Below are positions 51,694 through 59,917 of a stretch of 64,000 nt of DNA, piece after piece. Source of the stretch: Synechococcus lacustris (lineage in GTDB: Bacteria; Cyanobacteriota; Cyanobacteriia; PCC-6307; Cyanobiaceae); the NCBI GenBank assembly GCA_903943975.1, contig CAJAQB010000020.1, positions 16,061 to 80,060 of the forward strand. Direction: 5' to 3'. Position 1 is the stretch's first letter. Every line of letters begins with the position of its first letter. The notes under the pieces are model-generated. The model was not told the DNA's origin. It ran no database searches and saw only the letters and a list, made by a program, of their open reading frames with translations. A program made the translations under genes and the position numbers.

Positions 51694-51981
51694 TCAGGAC
51701 AGGCTGAGCACACAACTGTGCTTCTTCAAAACAAGTTCGGTGAGCTTGGCCTTCTCAAGGGCGGAAAGCGCCTCAAGGCTGCGCTGGGCCGAGGCCTTCT
51801 CCTCAGGGGTGCGGGCCTTGCTCAGAATTTCTGCGGCCCATTTCTGGCGATCAGCATCGAGGGCCTTCTGCACTGCCGCCGTGGCAGTAGCTGGACAGGG
51901 GGGCGCCGCCGTAGGGGCCGCCAGGGCGTAGGGGCCAAGGGCCGTGGTGGCAGCAATCAGAAGCAGCCGTATGCCAGCCAT
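51694..51981 (-). CDS. Small exported helical protein
   Basis: A 95-residue protein starting at MAGIRLLLIAATTALGPYAL, a likely signal peptide with cleavage after ALA near residue 20. The mature part is one or two charged helices (VQKALDADRQKWAAEILSKA, EEKASAQRSLEALSALEKAK) with two Cys (PPCPA, HSCVL). A longer ORF to 52269 would overlap the divergent genes and has poor composition. Family unknown; it looks like a small periplasmic cyanobacterial protein. Confidence 0.65.
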   Translation of the reverse strand: MAGIRLLLIAATTALGPYALAAPTAAPPCPATATAAVQKALDADRQKWAAEILSKARTPEEKASAQRSLEALSALEKAKLTELVLKKHSCVLSLS

Positions 51982-52031
51982 GGAGCCAAACGCAACCCAC
52001 CTATCCTCGCCGCTAACCGAGGATTGAAGCC

Positions 52032-52229
52032 ATGGGTGTGCTGTTTGCATCGCTATTAGCCCTAGCACCCATGCCCGCCACCCTTGAGGAGGCCTGCGTT
52101 GAACTGGCCCAAAAGGTGGAGCTGGCCACGGCCAGCGACGATCCCGCCCGGGTGCAGCAGCTAAAGCTCTGGGGCCAGCAGCGGCTGCTGCGCGCCTACG
52201 GCAGCGATGACTGTGGCCGCCACCAATGA
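52032..52229 (+). CDS. Small exported or membrane protein upstream of mntH
   Basis: A 65-residue ORF. A short hydrophobic start (MGVLFASLLALAPMPA) is followed by a helical, acidic part (LEEACVELAQKVELATASDD) and a final DDCGRH, giving two Cys. It may be a minimal exported protein. It is coupled to the Nramp gene by a 4 bp overlap (ATGA). Function unknown. Confidence 0.6.
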   Translation: MGVLFASLLALAPMPATLEEACVELAQKVELATASDDPARVQQLKLWGQQRLLRAYGSDDCGRHQ

Positions 52230-53515
52230 AGCCCCCGGGGCCCGCCAGCGTGGTGGAAATCAGCAGCACCGCCCATCCCCTGCGCCTGTTTCTGCGGGTG
52301 CTGGGCCCCGCCTACCTGGTGGCGGTGGGCTACATGGATCCCGGCAACTGGGCCACGGACCTGGCCGCCGGCTCCAGCTTTGGCTACCAGCTGCTTTGGG
52401 TGGTGGCGATCTCCAGCCTGATGGCGCTGCTGCTGCAGTCGCTCTGCTGCCGCCTCGGCATCGCCACTGGCCTCGATCTGGCCCAGGCCTGCCGTCGCTA
52501 CCTGCCTGAGTATTGGCGAATCCCCCTCTGGCTGCTGGCGGAAGGGGCGATCGTTGCCTGCGACCTGGCCGAACTGGTGGGCAGCGCCATCGCCCTCCAG
52601 CTGCTCTTTCATTTGCCCCTGCCCTGGGGGGTCGCGCTCACCGCCCTCGACACCCTGGTGTTGCTGAGCCTGCAGCAGTTCGGGATCCGGCGGCTGGAGG
52701 CCCTGGTGATCGCCCTGGTGTTGCTGGTGGGGGCCTGCTTTGCCGTGGAGCTGTGGCTGCTGCAACCGCAATGGGGGGAGGTGGCTGCAGGATTCATTCC
52801 CCAGGCGGCCCACCTCAGCAATAGCAAGCAGCTGTACCTGGCCGCCGGCATTCTTGGCGCCACGGTGATGCCCCACAACCTTTATTTGCACTCCTCCCTG
52901 GTGCAATCCCGCCACTGGAGCGCCCATCCCAAGGCCCGCCCCTGGGCCCTGCGTTACTCCAGCCTTGATGCGGCGCTGGCCCTGGGCTTTGCCTTCCTGG
53001 TAAATGCCTCGATCCTGGTGGTGGCGGGGGGCAGCTTCCATGGCCGGGGCCTGCCGCCAGTAACAGATCTGAGTGAGGCCTACCGGCTGCTCACCCCCCT
53101 GCTGGGCAGCGGCCTGGCCAGTGTTCTATTCGGCGTGGCCCTGCTGGCCGCCGGCCAGAGCTCCACCCTCACCGCCACCATGGCCGGCCAGGTGGTGATG
53201 GAGGGCTTCCTAAACCTGCGCCTGCCCGATTGGCAACGGCGGCTGCTCACCCGGGGGCTGGCCCTGATCCCCGCCCTGGCCACGGTGCTGCTGCTCGGGG
53301 ACCAGGCCACCAACCAGCTACTGGTGCTCAGCCAGGTGGTGCTCAGCCTGCAACTGCCCTTTGCGGTGATTCCCTTGGTGTGGTTCTGCGGCCGGCGGGG
53401 CTTGATGGGGGAACTGCAGGCCCCCCCCTGGCTGCTGGGCTTGGCCTGGGCCTGCGCCGCCCTGATTGTGCTTATTAATGGCTCCCTGCTGCTGGCCCTG
53501 GCCCGCGGGCACTAG
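52226..53515 (+). CDS. mntH: Nramp family Mn2+/divalent metal transporter
   Basis: A 429-residue proton-coupled metal importer with eleven predicted helices. The metal site in helix 1 is MDPGNWATD (DPGN motif) and in helix 6 is GATVMPHNLYLHSSLV (MPH motif). The conserved transport signature region and GQSSTLTATMAGQVVMEGF are present. Manganese supply matters for photosystem II, so Mn2+ is the likely substrate; Fe2+ is possible. No MntR or Fur box was identified upstream. Confidence 0.93.
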   Translation: MKPPGPASVVEISSTAHPLRLFLRVLGPAYLVAVGYMDPGNWATDLAAGSSFGYQLLWVVAISSLMALLLQSLCCRLGIATGLDLAQACRRYLPEYWRIPLWLLAEGAIVACDLAELVGSAIALQLLFHLPLPWGVALTALDTLVLLSLQQFGIRRLEALVIALVLLVGACFAVELWLLQPQWGEVAAGFIPQAAHLSNSKQLYLAAGILGATVMPHNLYLHSSLVQSRHWSAHPKARPWALRYSSLDAALALGFAFLVNASILVVAGGSFHGRGLPPVTDLSEAYRLLTPLLGSGLASVLFGVALLAAGQSSTLTATMAGQVVMEGFLNLRLPDWQRRLLTRGLALIPALATVLLLGDQATNQLLVLSQVVLSLQLPFAVIPLVWFCGRRGLMGELQAPPWLLGLAWACAALIVLINGSLLLALARGH

Positions 53516-53548
53516 GGCCGATACAACGGGGCGTCTCGACCCAGGCGG

Positions 53549-54205
53549 ATGGGCTTCGTTAAAGGTGGGGTGGGCCTCAGCCTGGCGCTGCTGGCCCTAG
53601 GGGCCGCCGGCGATGGTCCCCCGCCGATTCCCGCCAGCGTGGCCGTGGCCGACCTGGGCAGCAACCGGCAGCTGCCGCCGGAACTGCGCAGTTACCTACA
53701 TCCCCAACCGCTGCCGCCGCCACGACTCTTTTGGCTGCCGCTGAAGAGCCAGGCAGGGGCTGCTGAGCCCCCCCTGAATTTCCCCCTGGATCAAGCCGCC
53801 TGGGAGGTGAGCCCCTTCCAGTGGCGCTATTCCGAGCAACGGCGCGGCTGGCGCATGCATACGGGGGTGGATCTGGTCGCCCCCGAGGGGGACCCGGTGC
53901 GCCCGGTCCTCGCCGGTCGGGTGCTGCTGGTGGACACGATCTCCGGCTATGGCATCACCGTGGTGCTGGACCACGGTGCCGGCCGCCAAAGCCTCTATGG
54001 CCACCTCTCAGCGGTGGATGTAGAACCTGGCATGCTGGTGGACCCCAGCAGCCTGCTGGGCCGCGTTGGCCAAACGGGCCAGGCCTCAGGGCCCCATTTG
54101 CATTTCGAATGGCGCCAGCGCCAAGGCGATCAACTGCTGGCCGTGGACCCCTACCCCCTATTTGGGCTCAGCCCTCAGGCCCAACCCATCAGCCGGCTGC
54201 CCTGA
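53549..54205 (+). CDS. M23 family (LytM-like) peptidoglycan endopeptidase
   Basis: A 218-residue protein with an N-terminal hydrophobic or signal segment (GGVGLSLALLALGAAGDGPP). The peptidase domain has all zinc ligands: HTGVDLVAP, the core LYGHLSAVDVEPG and PHLHFEWRQ. It acts on peptidoglycan crosslinks in the periplasm, or activates amidases if degenerate, though nothing here is missing. Its last 31 bp overlap the feoB 3' end on the opposite strand. Confidence 0.9.
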   Translation: MGFVKGGVGLSLALLALGAAGDGPPPIPASVAVADLGSNRQLPPELRSYLHPQPLPPPRLFWLPLKSQAGAAEPPLNFPLDQAAWEVSPFQWRYSEQRRGWRMHTGVDLVAPEGDPVRPVLAGRVLLVDTISGYGITVVLDHGAGRQSLYGHLSAVDVEPGMLVDPSSLLGRVGQTGQASGPHLHFEWRQRQGDQLLAVDPYPLFGLSPQAQPISRLP

Positions 54206-55971
54206 AAGAAACAGAAGGCCACCAGCCAGGCCAGCAGCAACGACCAGAACACCGACAGCAGCGTGACCCCCCAGCGCTTTGACTCACTGCGGATCACAGC
54301 CACGGTGGAAAGGCATGGGGTGTAGAGCAGGGTAAACAGCATGAAGCTGTAGGCCTGGGTCCAGGAGATGTCTCGGGCCAGGGCATGGCCCAGCTGCCCC
54401 ATGTCGGCCTGGTTGTAGATCACCGCCAGGCCCCCCAGCACGATTTCCTTGGCGATAAAGCCAAATACCAGGGCAACGGTGAGCTTGGGGTTGATGCCAA
54501 TCGGCTGCAGTAGCGGCTGCAGGGCCGAACCGAGCAGCCCGGAAAGTGATTGATCAGAGGCCGGCGCCACCCCCCAGGGCAGGTTGTTGAGCAACCAAAC
54601 GGCCACCACCCCGAAAATTATGAACTTGCGGCTCCAGAACCAGAAGTGACGCACCTCTGTCCAGGAGCGCACCAGCATTTGCTTGATGGTGGGGAAGCGA
54701 TAGGGGGGCAATTCCAGCAGCAGCGGTTCCCGTGAAGGGAACTGCCCCTTAAAGATCAAGGCGGTGAGAATTGCCGCCAAAAAACTGATCAGATACAGGC
54801 TAAATAACACCGCCGCCCCCTGGCGCGGGGCAAACAGGGCGGCGGTCATGAACAGGAATACGTTCAGGCGAGCTGAACAAAGGGAAAAAGGAATCACCAA
54901 CATGGTGAGAATCCGTAAACCCTTGGAGCGCATCACCCGGGTGCCGAGGATTGCCGGCACATTGCAGCCGAAACCCATCAACGACAGCACAAAGGAACGG
55001 CCATCAAGGCCCAGCCGTTCCATCAGCGCATCCATCAGGAAGGCCGCCCGGGAGAGATAACCGCTGTCTTCCACCACGGCCATGGCAAGGAAAAACAGGA
55101 AGATCACCGGCAGGAAGGCCGCCACCGTGCCAATGCCCTGGTACAAGCCCTCCAGCAACAGGCCCCTCACAAAAGCGGGGGCCGAAGCCAGCAGCGGCGT
55201 AAGCACCGCAGTGCCAAAGCCATTTAGCAGCTGGCCCAACAGTTGCTGCAGCGGCACCCCCAGGGCATAAATGGCCTGAAACATCAGGAACATCGCCAGA
55301 AAAAAGAGCGGCAACCCCAGCAATGGGTGCAGCAACAGCCGATCCAGGCGGCGGGTGAGCTGGTCGCGCAGGCGTTCAGGCAGCTGCACGCATTGGTTCA
55401 AGAGCTCAGCCAGGCGGCCTTCCAACGCCGCTTCCCCCGCCCCCAGCCGCTCTTCCAGCCCTTCGACCCGCCGCGGCGGGCCGGCTTTGGCCAGGGCAGC
55501 GGCCAGGGCCAACTCCACGGTTTTGAAGCAGGCGCTGTATTTGGCACTGATTAAAAGCACCGGCATACAAAGCCGCTGGCTAAGGGCCTCGGTGTTGATG
55601 CGAACGCCGAAACGCTCCGCCTCATCACCCATGTTCAGCAGCAGCAGAGCCGGCAAACCCAGCTGTTGCACCTGCAGGGCTAGGCGCAACTGGCGATCGA
55701 TTTGGCTGGCATTAATAATAAGTACCAGCAAATCCACTGGCGTGGTCTCCAGGAAGCGACGCACGATTGCTTCGTCTTCCGATAGCCCGTGCAGGTCGTA
55801 GATGCCGGGCAGGTCTATCAACTGGACGCTTCGGCCCTCGAGCTGAACACTGCCCTGATGCAGCTCCACCGTGAGGCCAGGCCAATTACCGATCGGAGAA
55901 TGGCTGCCGGTGAGGCCGTTAAAGAAGGTGGATTTGCCGGAGTTGGGCATGCCCACCAGGGCCATGGTCAT
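54175..55971 (-). CDS. feoB: Ferrous iron transporter FeoB
   Basis: A 598-residue Fe2+ importer. The N-terminal G domain has G1 GMPNSGKSTFFNGLTG, G3 DLPGIYDL and a G4-like LLLNMGDEAERFG (NxxD form). The membrane part has two Gate-type repeats, including GFGCNVPAI and VFGFIAKEIVLGGL. The protein is shorter than E. coli FeoB (773) because the C-terminal soluble part is absent and the linker domain is short. feoA precedes it with a 4 bp overlap. Confidence 0.95.
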   Translation of the reverse strand: MTMALVGMPNSGKSTFFNGLTGSHSPIGNWPGLTVELHQGSVQLEGRSVQLIDLPGIYDLHGLSEDEAIVRRFLETTPVDLLVLIINASQIDRQLRLALQVQQLGLPALLLLNMGDEAERFGVRINTEALSQRLCMPVLLISAKYSACFKTVELALAAALAKAGPPRRVEGLEERLGAGEAALEGRLAELLNQCVQLPERLRDQLTRRLDRLLLHPLLGLPLFFLAMFLMFQAIYALGVPLQQLLGQLLNGFGTAVLTPLLASAPAFVRGLLLEGLYQGIGTVAAFLPVIFLFFLAMAVVEDSGYLSRAAFLMDALMERLGLDGRSFVLSLMGFGCNVPAILGTRVMRSKGLRILTMLVIPFSLCSARLNVFLFMTAALFAPRQGAAVLFSLYLISFLAAILTALIFKGQFPSREPLLLELPPYRFPTIKQMLVRSWTEVRHFWFWSRKFIIFGVVAVWLLNNLPWGVAPASDQSLSGLLGSALQPLLQPIGINPKLTVALVFGFIAKEIVLGGLAVIYNQADMGQLGHALARDISWTQAYSFMLFTLLYTPCLSTVAVIRSESKRWGVTLLSVFWSLLLAWLVAFCFFQGSRLMGWA

Positions 55972-56219
55972 GCCGCTCTGGGGGTGATACGAATGTGGAT
56001 GGCATCCACCCGCCGCAGCATTAATTCAGTCATACCCACCCGCACATGCAGGGGACCAGCCATCCAGGCCCGTCGCAACAGGTGAATCCGCTGGCCCCGG
56101 CCCAAACCCAACGCCTTTAGCCGCCGCATCAGACCGAGGTCTCCCCCCAGCGACTCAATGGTGGCCGACTCCCCAGGCCGCAGGGTCGAAAGGGGGCTGG
56201 TATCGGACTGCTGCGGCAA
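55968..56219 (-). CDS. feoA: FeoA family protein
   Basis: An 83-residue SH3-like protein that supports FeoB. It has the family pattern LRPGESATIESLGGD, MRRLKALGLGRGQRIHLLRR and a C-terminal VGMTELMLRRVDAIHI. Stop and feoB start overlap (ATGA), so the two form an operon. The 58 bp upstream to the divergent DUF167 gene contain TGATAAGATATTGAGA, which only partly resembles a Fur box. Confidence 0.9.
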   Translation of the reverse strand: MPQQSDTSPLSTLRPGESATIESLGGDLGLMRRLKALGLGRGQRIHLLRRAWMAGPLHVRVGMTELMLRRVDAIHIRITPRAA

Positions 56220-56277
56220 CGGCTCCTCTTGCGAACGACTCTCAATATCTTATCAGGATTTCACCTAACCTCCTGCC

Positions 56278-56574
56278 ATGGAAGGCGTGGCCATCAAGGT
56301 GCTGCCCCGCAGCAGTCGCAACCAGGTGCTGGGCCTGCGGGACGGGGCCGTGGCGATCAAGCTCCAGGCGCCACCGGTGGAGGGGGCCGCCAATGCCGCC
56401 CTGATCCGCTATCTGGCCAGCCTGCTGGGGGTGGCGAAACGGGATGTGTGCCTGCTGCGCGGGGACGCCAGCCGCCAGAAATTGATCAGCGTGGCGGGAT
56501 TTAGCGCCACAGCCCTCCAGGAGGAATTACTGCGCCACGGCCCTGCAGCAGCCCCCGATAGCCCCCAGCCATGA
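56278..56574 (+). CDS. DUF167/YggU family protein
   Basis: A 98-residue small alpha/beta protein: VAIKVLPRSSRNQVLGLRDG, the family hallmark PPVEGAANAALIRYLASLLG and a last strand containing RQKLISVAG. The family is universal-looking and uncharacterised. It overlaps the next gene by 4 bp (ATGA). Confidence 0.9.
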   Translation: MEGVAIKVLPRSSRNQVLGLRDGAVAIKLQAPPVEGAANAALIRYLASLLGVAKRDVCLLRGDASRQKLISVAGFSATALQEELLRHGPAAAPDSPQP

Positions 56575-57254
56575 AGCCGCCCAACGCCAGCGCGCTAATT
56601 CAGCAGTGGTGCCAGGAACAGCGGGCCGACGGCCGCCGCATCCTCGGGCTCTGCGCCCCGCCGGGCAGCGGCAAAAGCTGGCTCTGCCAGCAACTGCCCG
56701 GGGTGGCCAGCCTCTCGATCGACGATCTCTACTGGCCCCAACCGCAATTGCAACAGCAGCAGCGGGGCCTGCCCGGCAGCCACGACCTACCCCTGCTGGC
56801 CCAAATTCTTGACGACTTCCGCCGCCACGGCCAGGCCCTGGCCCCCTGTTTTGACAAAAGCCTGGCCGGCGGCGCCGGGGACCGCCGCGGCCAGCGGCTG
56901 CTCCAGGGGGAACTGCTGCTGCTGGAGGGCTGGTGTGTGGGCGCCCGGGGGCTGCCCTTGCTGGAGCCCTACGCCCTGATCTGGGCCAAACTCGATGGCC
57001 TTTTACTGCTGGAACCCCCCAGCCCCGCCCGCGTTTTGCGCTGGCGCCTGCAGGCGGAGGCCCGCCAACGGCGGGCCGGCGGCGGCGCCCTTAAGGCCAG
57101 CGCCGTGGGGGAGATGCTGGAGCGCTTCTACAGCTGCCTGCCCCCCGAACTCTGCTTTGCACCGCTCATCCAGGCACCGGCCCTGCCCAGCTGGAGCCTG
57201 CAGCTGGATTACCAACGGCGACCGACCGGGCCCCTGCGGTGCCTACGGTCATAG
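56571..57254 (+). CDS. D-glycerate 3-kinase-like P-loop kinase
   Basis: A 227-residue kinase. Walker A is GLCAPPGSGKSWLCQQL near residue 27; SIDDLYWPQPQL, RGLPGSHDLPLLAQIL and CFDKSLAGGAGDR match the plant-type glycerate kinase (GLYK) of photorespiration. The LLLEGWCVG segment is the second Asp/Glu site. It would phosphorylate D-glycerate to 3-phosphoglycerate at the end of the photorespiratory cycle. It is shorter than plant GLYK (about 350 residues with transit peptide). The end overlaps a possible dedA start. Confidence 0.8.
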   Translation: MKPPNASALIQQWCQEQRADGRRILGLCAPPGSGKSWLCQQLPGVASLSIDDLYWPQPQLQQQQRGLPGSHDLPLLAQILDDFRRHGQALAPCFDKSLAGGAGDRRGQRLLQGELLLLEGWCVGARGLPLLEPYALIWAKLDGLLLLEPPSPARVLRWRLQAEARQRRAGGGALKASAVGEMLERFYSCLPPELCFAPLIQAPALPSWSLQLDYQRRPTGPLRCLRS

Positions 57255-57271
57255 CGCTGATCGGACAGGCC

Positions 57272-57919
57272 ATGGAATCGCTCGATCTGCAGCAACTGCA
57301 GGAGCTGCTCTCCCGCTGGGGTTACGGGGTGATCTTTGTGGGCATGCTGCTGGAGAACGCTGGCCTGCCCCTGCCAGGTGAAACGATCACCCTGGTGGGG
57401 GGCTACGCCGCTGGCAGTGGTCAACTGAACCTGCTGGGGGTGATGGGCGCCGCGGCCAGTGGCGCCATCCTGGGCGACAACATCGGCTACTGGATTGGCC
57501 GCCGGGCCGGCTGGCCCCTGATGGAACGGCTGGGGCGCCTGCTGCGAATCAGCCCCGAACGGCTGGAGAAACTGCGGGAAGGTTTTCGGCTCAACGCCGG
57601 TCGGGCTGTGTTGCTGGGCCGGTTTGTGGCGGTGTTGAGGGTGCTGGCGGGTCCGATGGCCGGCGCCGTGGGCATGCCCTACCCGCGGTTTCTGCTCTGC
57701 AACAGCCTCGGAGCTGTGCTCTGGTCGGGCTCGATGGTGAGCCTCGCCTGGCTGGGCGGCCGCTGGATACCCCTGGAACAAATGCTTTCCGGGGTGGTGA
57801 AATTCGGCCTGGTGGGCCTGGGGTTGCTACTGATCACCCTCGTGCTGCCCCGGCTGCTGGAACGGCGCCTAGAGGATCAGGTCCAGTTGCCGCCGAAGTC
57901 GTCGTCGAAGCCCTCGTAG
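57272..57919 (+). CDS. DedA family membrane protein
   Basis: A 215-residue protein of the DedA/VTT superfamily. It has GMLLENAGLPLPGETITLVG with the conserved acidic residue, the glycine-rich ASGAILGDNIGYWIGRRAG and the FxGR-like GRFVAVLRVLAGPMAGAVGM. These proteins are proposed flippases for polyprenyl phosphate or phosphatidylethanolamine and help keep the proton motive force. Start ATG 57272 is chosen; a GTG at 57239 inside the kinase end is possible. Its 3' end overlaps the next leftward gene by 43 bp. Confidence 0.88.
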   Translation: MESLDLQQLQELLSRWGYGVIFVGMLLENAGLPLPGETITLVGGYAAGSGQLNLLGVMGAAASGAILGDNIGYWIGRRAGWPLMERLGRLLRISPERLEKLREGFRLNAGRAVLLGRFVAVLRVLAGPMAGAVGMPYPRFLLCNSLGAVLWSGSMVSLAWLGGRWIPLEQMLSGVVKFGLVGLGLLLITLVLPRLLERRLEDQVQLPPKSSSKPS

Positions 57920-58140
57920 GGCATGAATTCATTCCAGCCGGGGCTGGCCTCATCCATCAGGCCGTATTGGGCATCAATGGCATCGGTGGCGGTGTTGCCC
58001 GTGGGCTGGGTGTCGCAGGTGACACTGCCATCGGCGGCGGTGCTGCAGTTGTCAAACACCACCCCAGCGGTGGCCGGCGCCCCAGAACAAAGCAGCAAAC
58101 CCAGGCCGATAATGGTGACGCTTAGTCCGTTCTTCCGCAC
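57877..58140 (-). CDS. Small exported acidic protein
   Basis: An 87-residue ORF starting at a GTG (58140). A signal peptide is likely (NGLSVTIIGLGLLLCSGAPA, then TAG). The mature part is acidic and aromatic (GLMDEASPGWNEFMPYEGFD) with a Cys pair (DNCST, VTCDT) that could form a disulfide. I do not recognise the family. The start lies 3 bp from the start of a divergent 36-codon ORF, so at least one of the two starts may be wrong. Confidence 0.6.
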   Translation of the reverse strand: MRKNGLSVTIIGLGLLLCSGAPATAGVVFDNCSTAADGSVTCDTQPTGNTATDAIDAQYGLMDEASPGWNEFMPYEGFDDDFGGNWT

Positions 58141-58143
58141 TCG

Positions 58144-58254
58144 ATGTATACCGATTGGACCGCCGTGATTCTGCTGCTTCTCAGCGCCATCCCCCTGGCG
58201 GCCGTGGTGGCGACCGCCGCCTTCTTTATTTGGCGCTCGAAACAGAAGCGCTGA
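58144..58254 (+). CDS. 36-residue single-helix membrane protein
   Basis: An ATG-to-TGA ORF encoding a short polar start (MYTDW), one hydrophobic helix (AVILLLLSAIPLAAVVATAA) and a basic end (IWRSKQKR). This topology, helix then positive cytosolic tail, is typical of small photosystem or cytochrome b6f subunits and regulators, but I could not match it to a known Psb, Psa or Pet peptide. Its 3' end overlaps the convergent zinc-finger-like gene by 29 bp. Confidence 0.45.
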   Translation: MYTDWTAVILLLLSAIPLAAVVATAAFFIWRSKQKR

Positions 58255-58441
58255 GCAACTGCTGCCTACCAAGCCTCTTGAAGTCGATGGTTTCCAGGGG
58301 GGCAGGCTCCACCCCCTTAGCCAAGCAGTGCAGGCAGGTGCGGTAGTGATCAATGCCAAGGCGCAACACACCGGCGCCACCGCAGCTATGGCATTGGACC
58401 TGGGATTTGGTCTGGAGGCTTTCGATGGGGTGCTTAGCCAT
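58226..58441 (-). CDS. Small CxxC-motif protein
   Basis: A 71-residue protein with two Cys pairs, QCHSCGGAGV and TCLHCLAKGV, that can bind one zinc. The first pair is DnaJ-zinc-finger-like (CHSCGGAG). The rest is short and basic. The family is unknown to me; similar small proteins are common in cyanobacteria. It ends inside the 36-codon ORF on the other strand. Confidence 0.7.
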   Translation of the reverse strand: MAKHPIESLQTKSQVQCHSCGGAGVLRLGIDHYRTCLHCLAKGVEPAPLETIDFKRLGRQQLLSASVSSAK

Positions 58442-58517
58442 GCAGGTGGCGCTGATTTACTGCCCTCAGTTTGGTCAGACTTTGCGCACCTAATCCAGCA
58501 ACCTTCCTTAAGAACTG

Positions 58518-59468
58518 CTACCAGGGCCGCTTTCTGGAAATTTCCTGAAGTAATTCCTGGGCACTAAGCACAGAACCTGGCGGCAACCAACCCAGTTCCG
58601 TTGCCCATTGGCCCACCAGCTCGGCGGCGCCAGCCCCCCGCTCCCGCCAGCCCGCCAGGCCAGCGGCCCCCTCCCGTTTGGCCAAGCGCCGCCCCTCTGC
58701 ATCCCGCACCAGGGGCCCATGCCAGTAGCTGGGGGGTGACTGGCCCAACAGCTGCATCAGGGCCACCTGGGGGCCGGTGGATTGCCAGAGGTCTTCGCCG
58801 CGCACCACCGTGCTGATGCCCAGCCAGAGCTCATCCACAGCGGTGGCCAGGTGATAAGCGAGGAAGCCATCGGCCCGCCGCAGCACCACATCACCCACTT
58901 GGCTGGTGCCATCCAGCTGGTCTGGGCCCTGGCCCAGCTCCCGCCAGCGGATCAGCCCCACCGGCAAGCGCAGCCGCCAGCTGGGCAGACGCCCCACCTC
59001 GGGGCCCCAGCTGTGGCCCGCCTGGCGACAGCTGCCCGGATAAAGGGGCCAGGCCCCATGGGGGGCCGAGAGATCCGCCAACAGCCGACGGCTACAGCGG
59101 CAGGGGTAAAGCAAGCCCTGGCGGCGCAGGGCCGTGAGCACGGTGTTGTACAGCCCGCGGCGCTCGCTCTGGCGCAGCAGCGGTCCATCCCAAGCCAGCC
59201 CCAGCCACTGCAGATCCGCCAGGGCCCCCTGCTCAGCTCCGGCTCGATTGCGGGGGGTATCTAGGTCATCGATCCGCAGCAGCCATTCACCCCCCTGCTG
59301 CCGGGCCTGGAGCCACGACAGCAGGGCCGTGCGCAGGTTGCCCAGGTGCAAGGGGCCGCTGGGGGTGGGGGCATAGCGGCCGCGGGGCCGCTGCTGGCGC
59401 TGGGCCTGGGCAGCGAAAAGCGCCCCCTGCGTATGGGCAGGGAGCGCTTCCAGTAACTGATTCAGCAA
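58518..59468 (-). CDS. gluQ: Glutamyl-Q tRNA(Asp) synthetase
   Basis: A 316-residue truncated GluRS-like enzyme that glutamylates queuosine in tRNA-Asp. It has RGRYAPTPSGPLHLGNLRTALL (HIGH-type motif), LLRIDDLDTPR, the zinc-site-like YPCRCSRRLL, VVRGEDLWQSTGPQ and a degenerate KMSKS as LAKREG. It lacks the anticodon-binding domain, as expected. No ATG is near the proper start; TTG at 59468 is used because longer forms would enter the HU gene. Confidence 0.9.
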   Translation of the reverse strand: MLNQLLEALPAHTQGALFAAQAQRQQRPRGRYAPTPSGPLHLGNLRTALLSWLQARQQGGEWLLRIDDLDTPRNRAGAEQGALADLQWLGLAWDGPLLRQSERRGLYNTVLTALRRQGLLYPCRCSRRLLADLSAPHGAWPLYPGSCRQAGHSWGPEVGRLPSWRLRLPVGLIRWRELGQGPDQLDGTSQVGDVVLRRADGFLAYHLATAVDELWLGISTVVRGEDLWQSTGPQVALMQLLGQSPPSYWHGPLVRDAEGRRLAKREGAAGLAGWRERGAGAAELVGQWATELGWLPPGSVLSAQELLQEISRKRPW

Positions 59469-59493
59469 GGGCTGCTGCCGTTCAGGGGCTGGA

Positions 59494-59769
59494 TCAGCCT
59501 TGAACGCGGTCCTTGAACAACTTGCCGGCGGTGAAGGCAGGCACCTTCTTGGCGGGGATGGCAATCTTTTCGCCGGTTTTGGGGTTCAGACCCTGACGGG
59601 CGGAACGCTCGCGGGATTCAAAGGAACCAAAACCAAGGATCGAAACCTTCTTGCCTTCCACAACGGAATCAATGATGGTTTCGATGGCGGCGTCGACCAC
59701 CTGGGACACATCGGTTTTGGTGAGCTCAGTGCGAGCAGCCACCAGGTTGACCAGATCAGCTTTGTTCAT
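59494..59769 (-). CDS. hup: DNA-binding protein HU
   Basis: A 91-residue histone-like protein: MNKADLVNLVAARTELTKTD, GKKVSILGFGSFESRERSAR, the DNA-contacting arm GLNPKTGEKIAIPAKKVPAF and the C-terminal GKLFKDRV. It is a full-length homodimer-type HU. The frame is open far upstream to 60363, but that part is a shadow and the start at 59769 is unambiguous. Confidence 0.97.
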   Translation of the reverse strand: MNKADLVNLVAARTELTKTDVSQVVDAAIETIIDSVVEGKKVSILGFGSFESRERSARQGLNPKTGEKIAIPAKKVPAFTAGKLFKDRVQG

Positions 59770-59917
59770 GGGGGGAGGTAATTGGGAATCTCGAGCCAGC
59801 GGAATGCTGAACGGGCTTTGAAAGTCCCGCCCACCGTGGAGAGGAACGCGCCAATCGTATGGAACAGTGCCGATGGACGCAACCACATAATCCAGCAATT
59901 GCAGTGCTTTTGCCCGA

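Noticed and set aside
52000..52269. N-terminal extension of the small exported protein to 52269
   Set aside because: It would run antisense through the divergent small gene and has no signal peptide; the start at 51981 gives a proper one.
56220..56277. Fur box between feoA and the DUF167 gene
   Set aside because: TGATAAGATATTGAGA matches one half of the consensus but not the other, so it is not listed as an operator.
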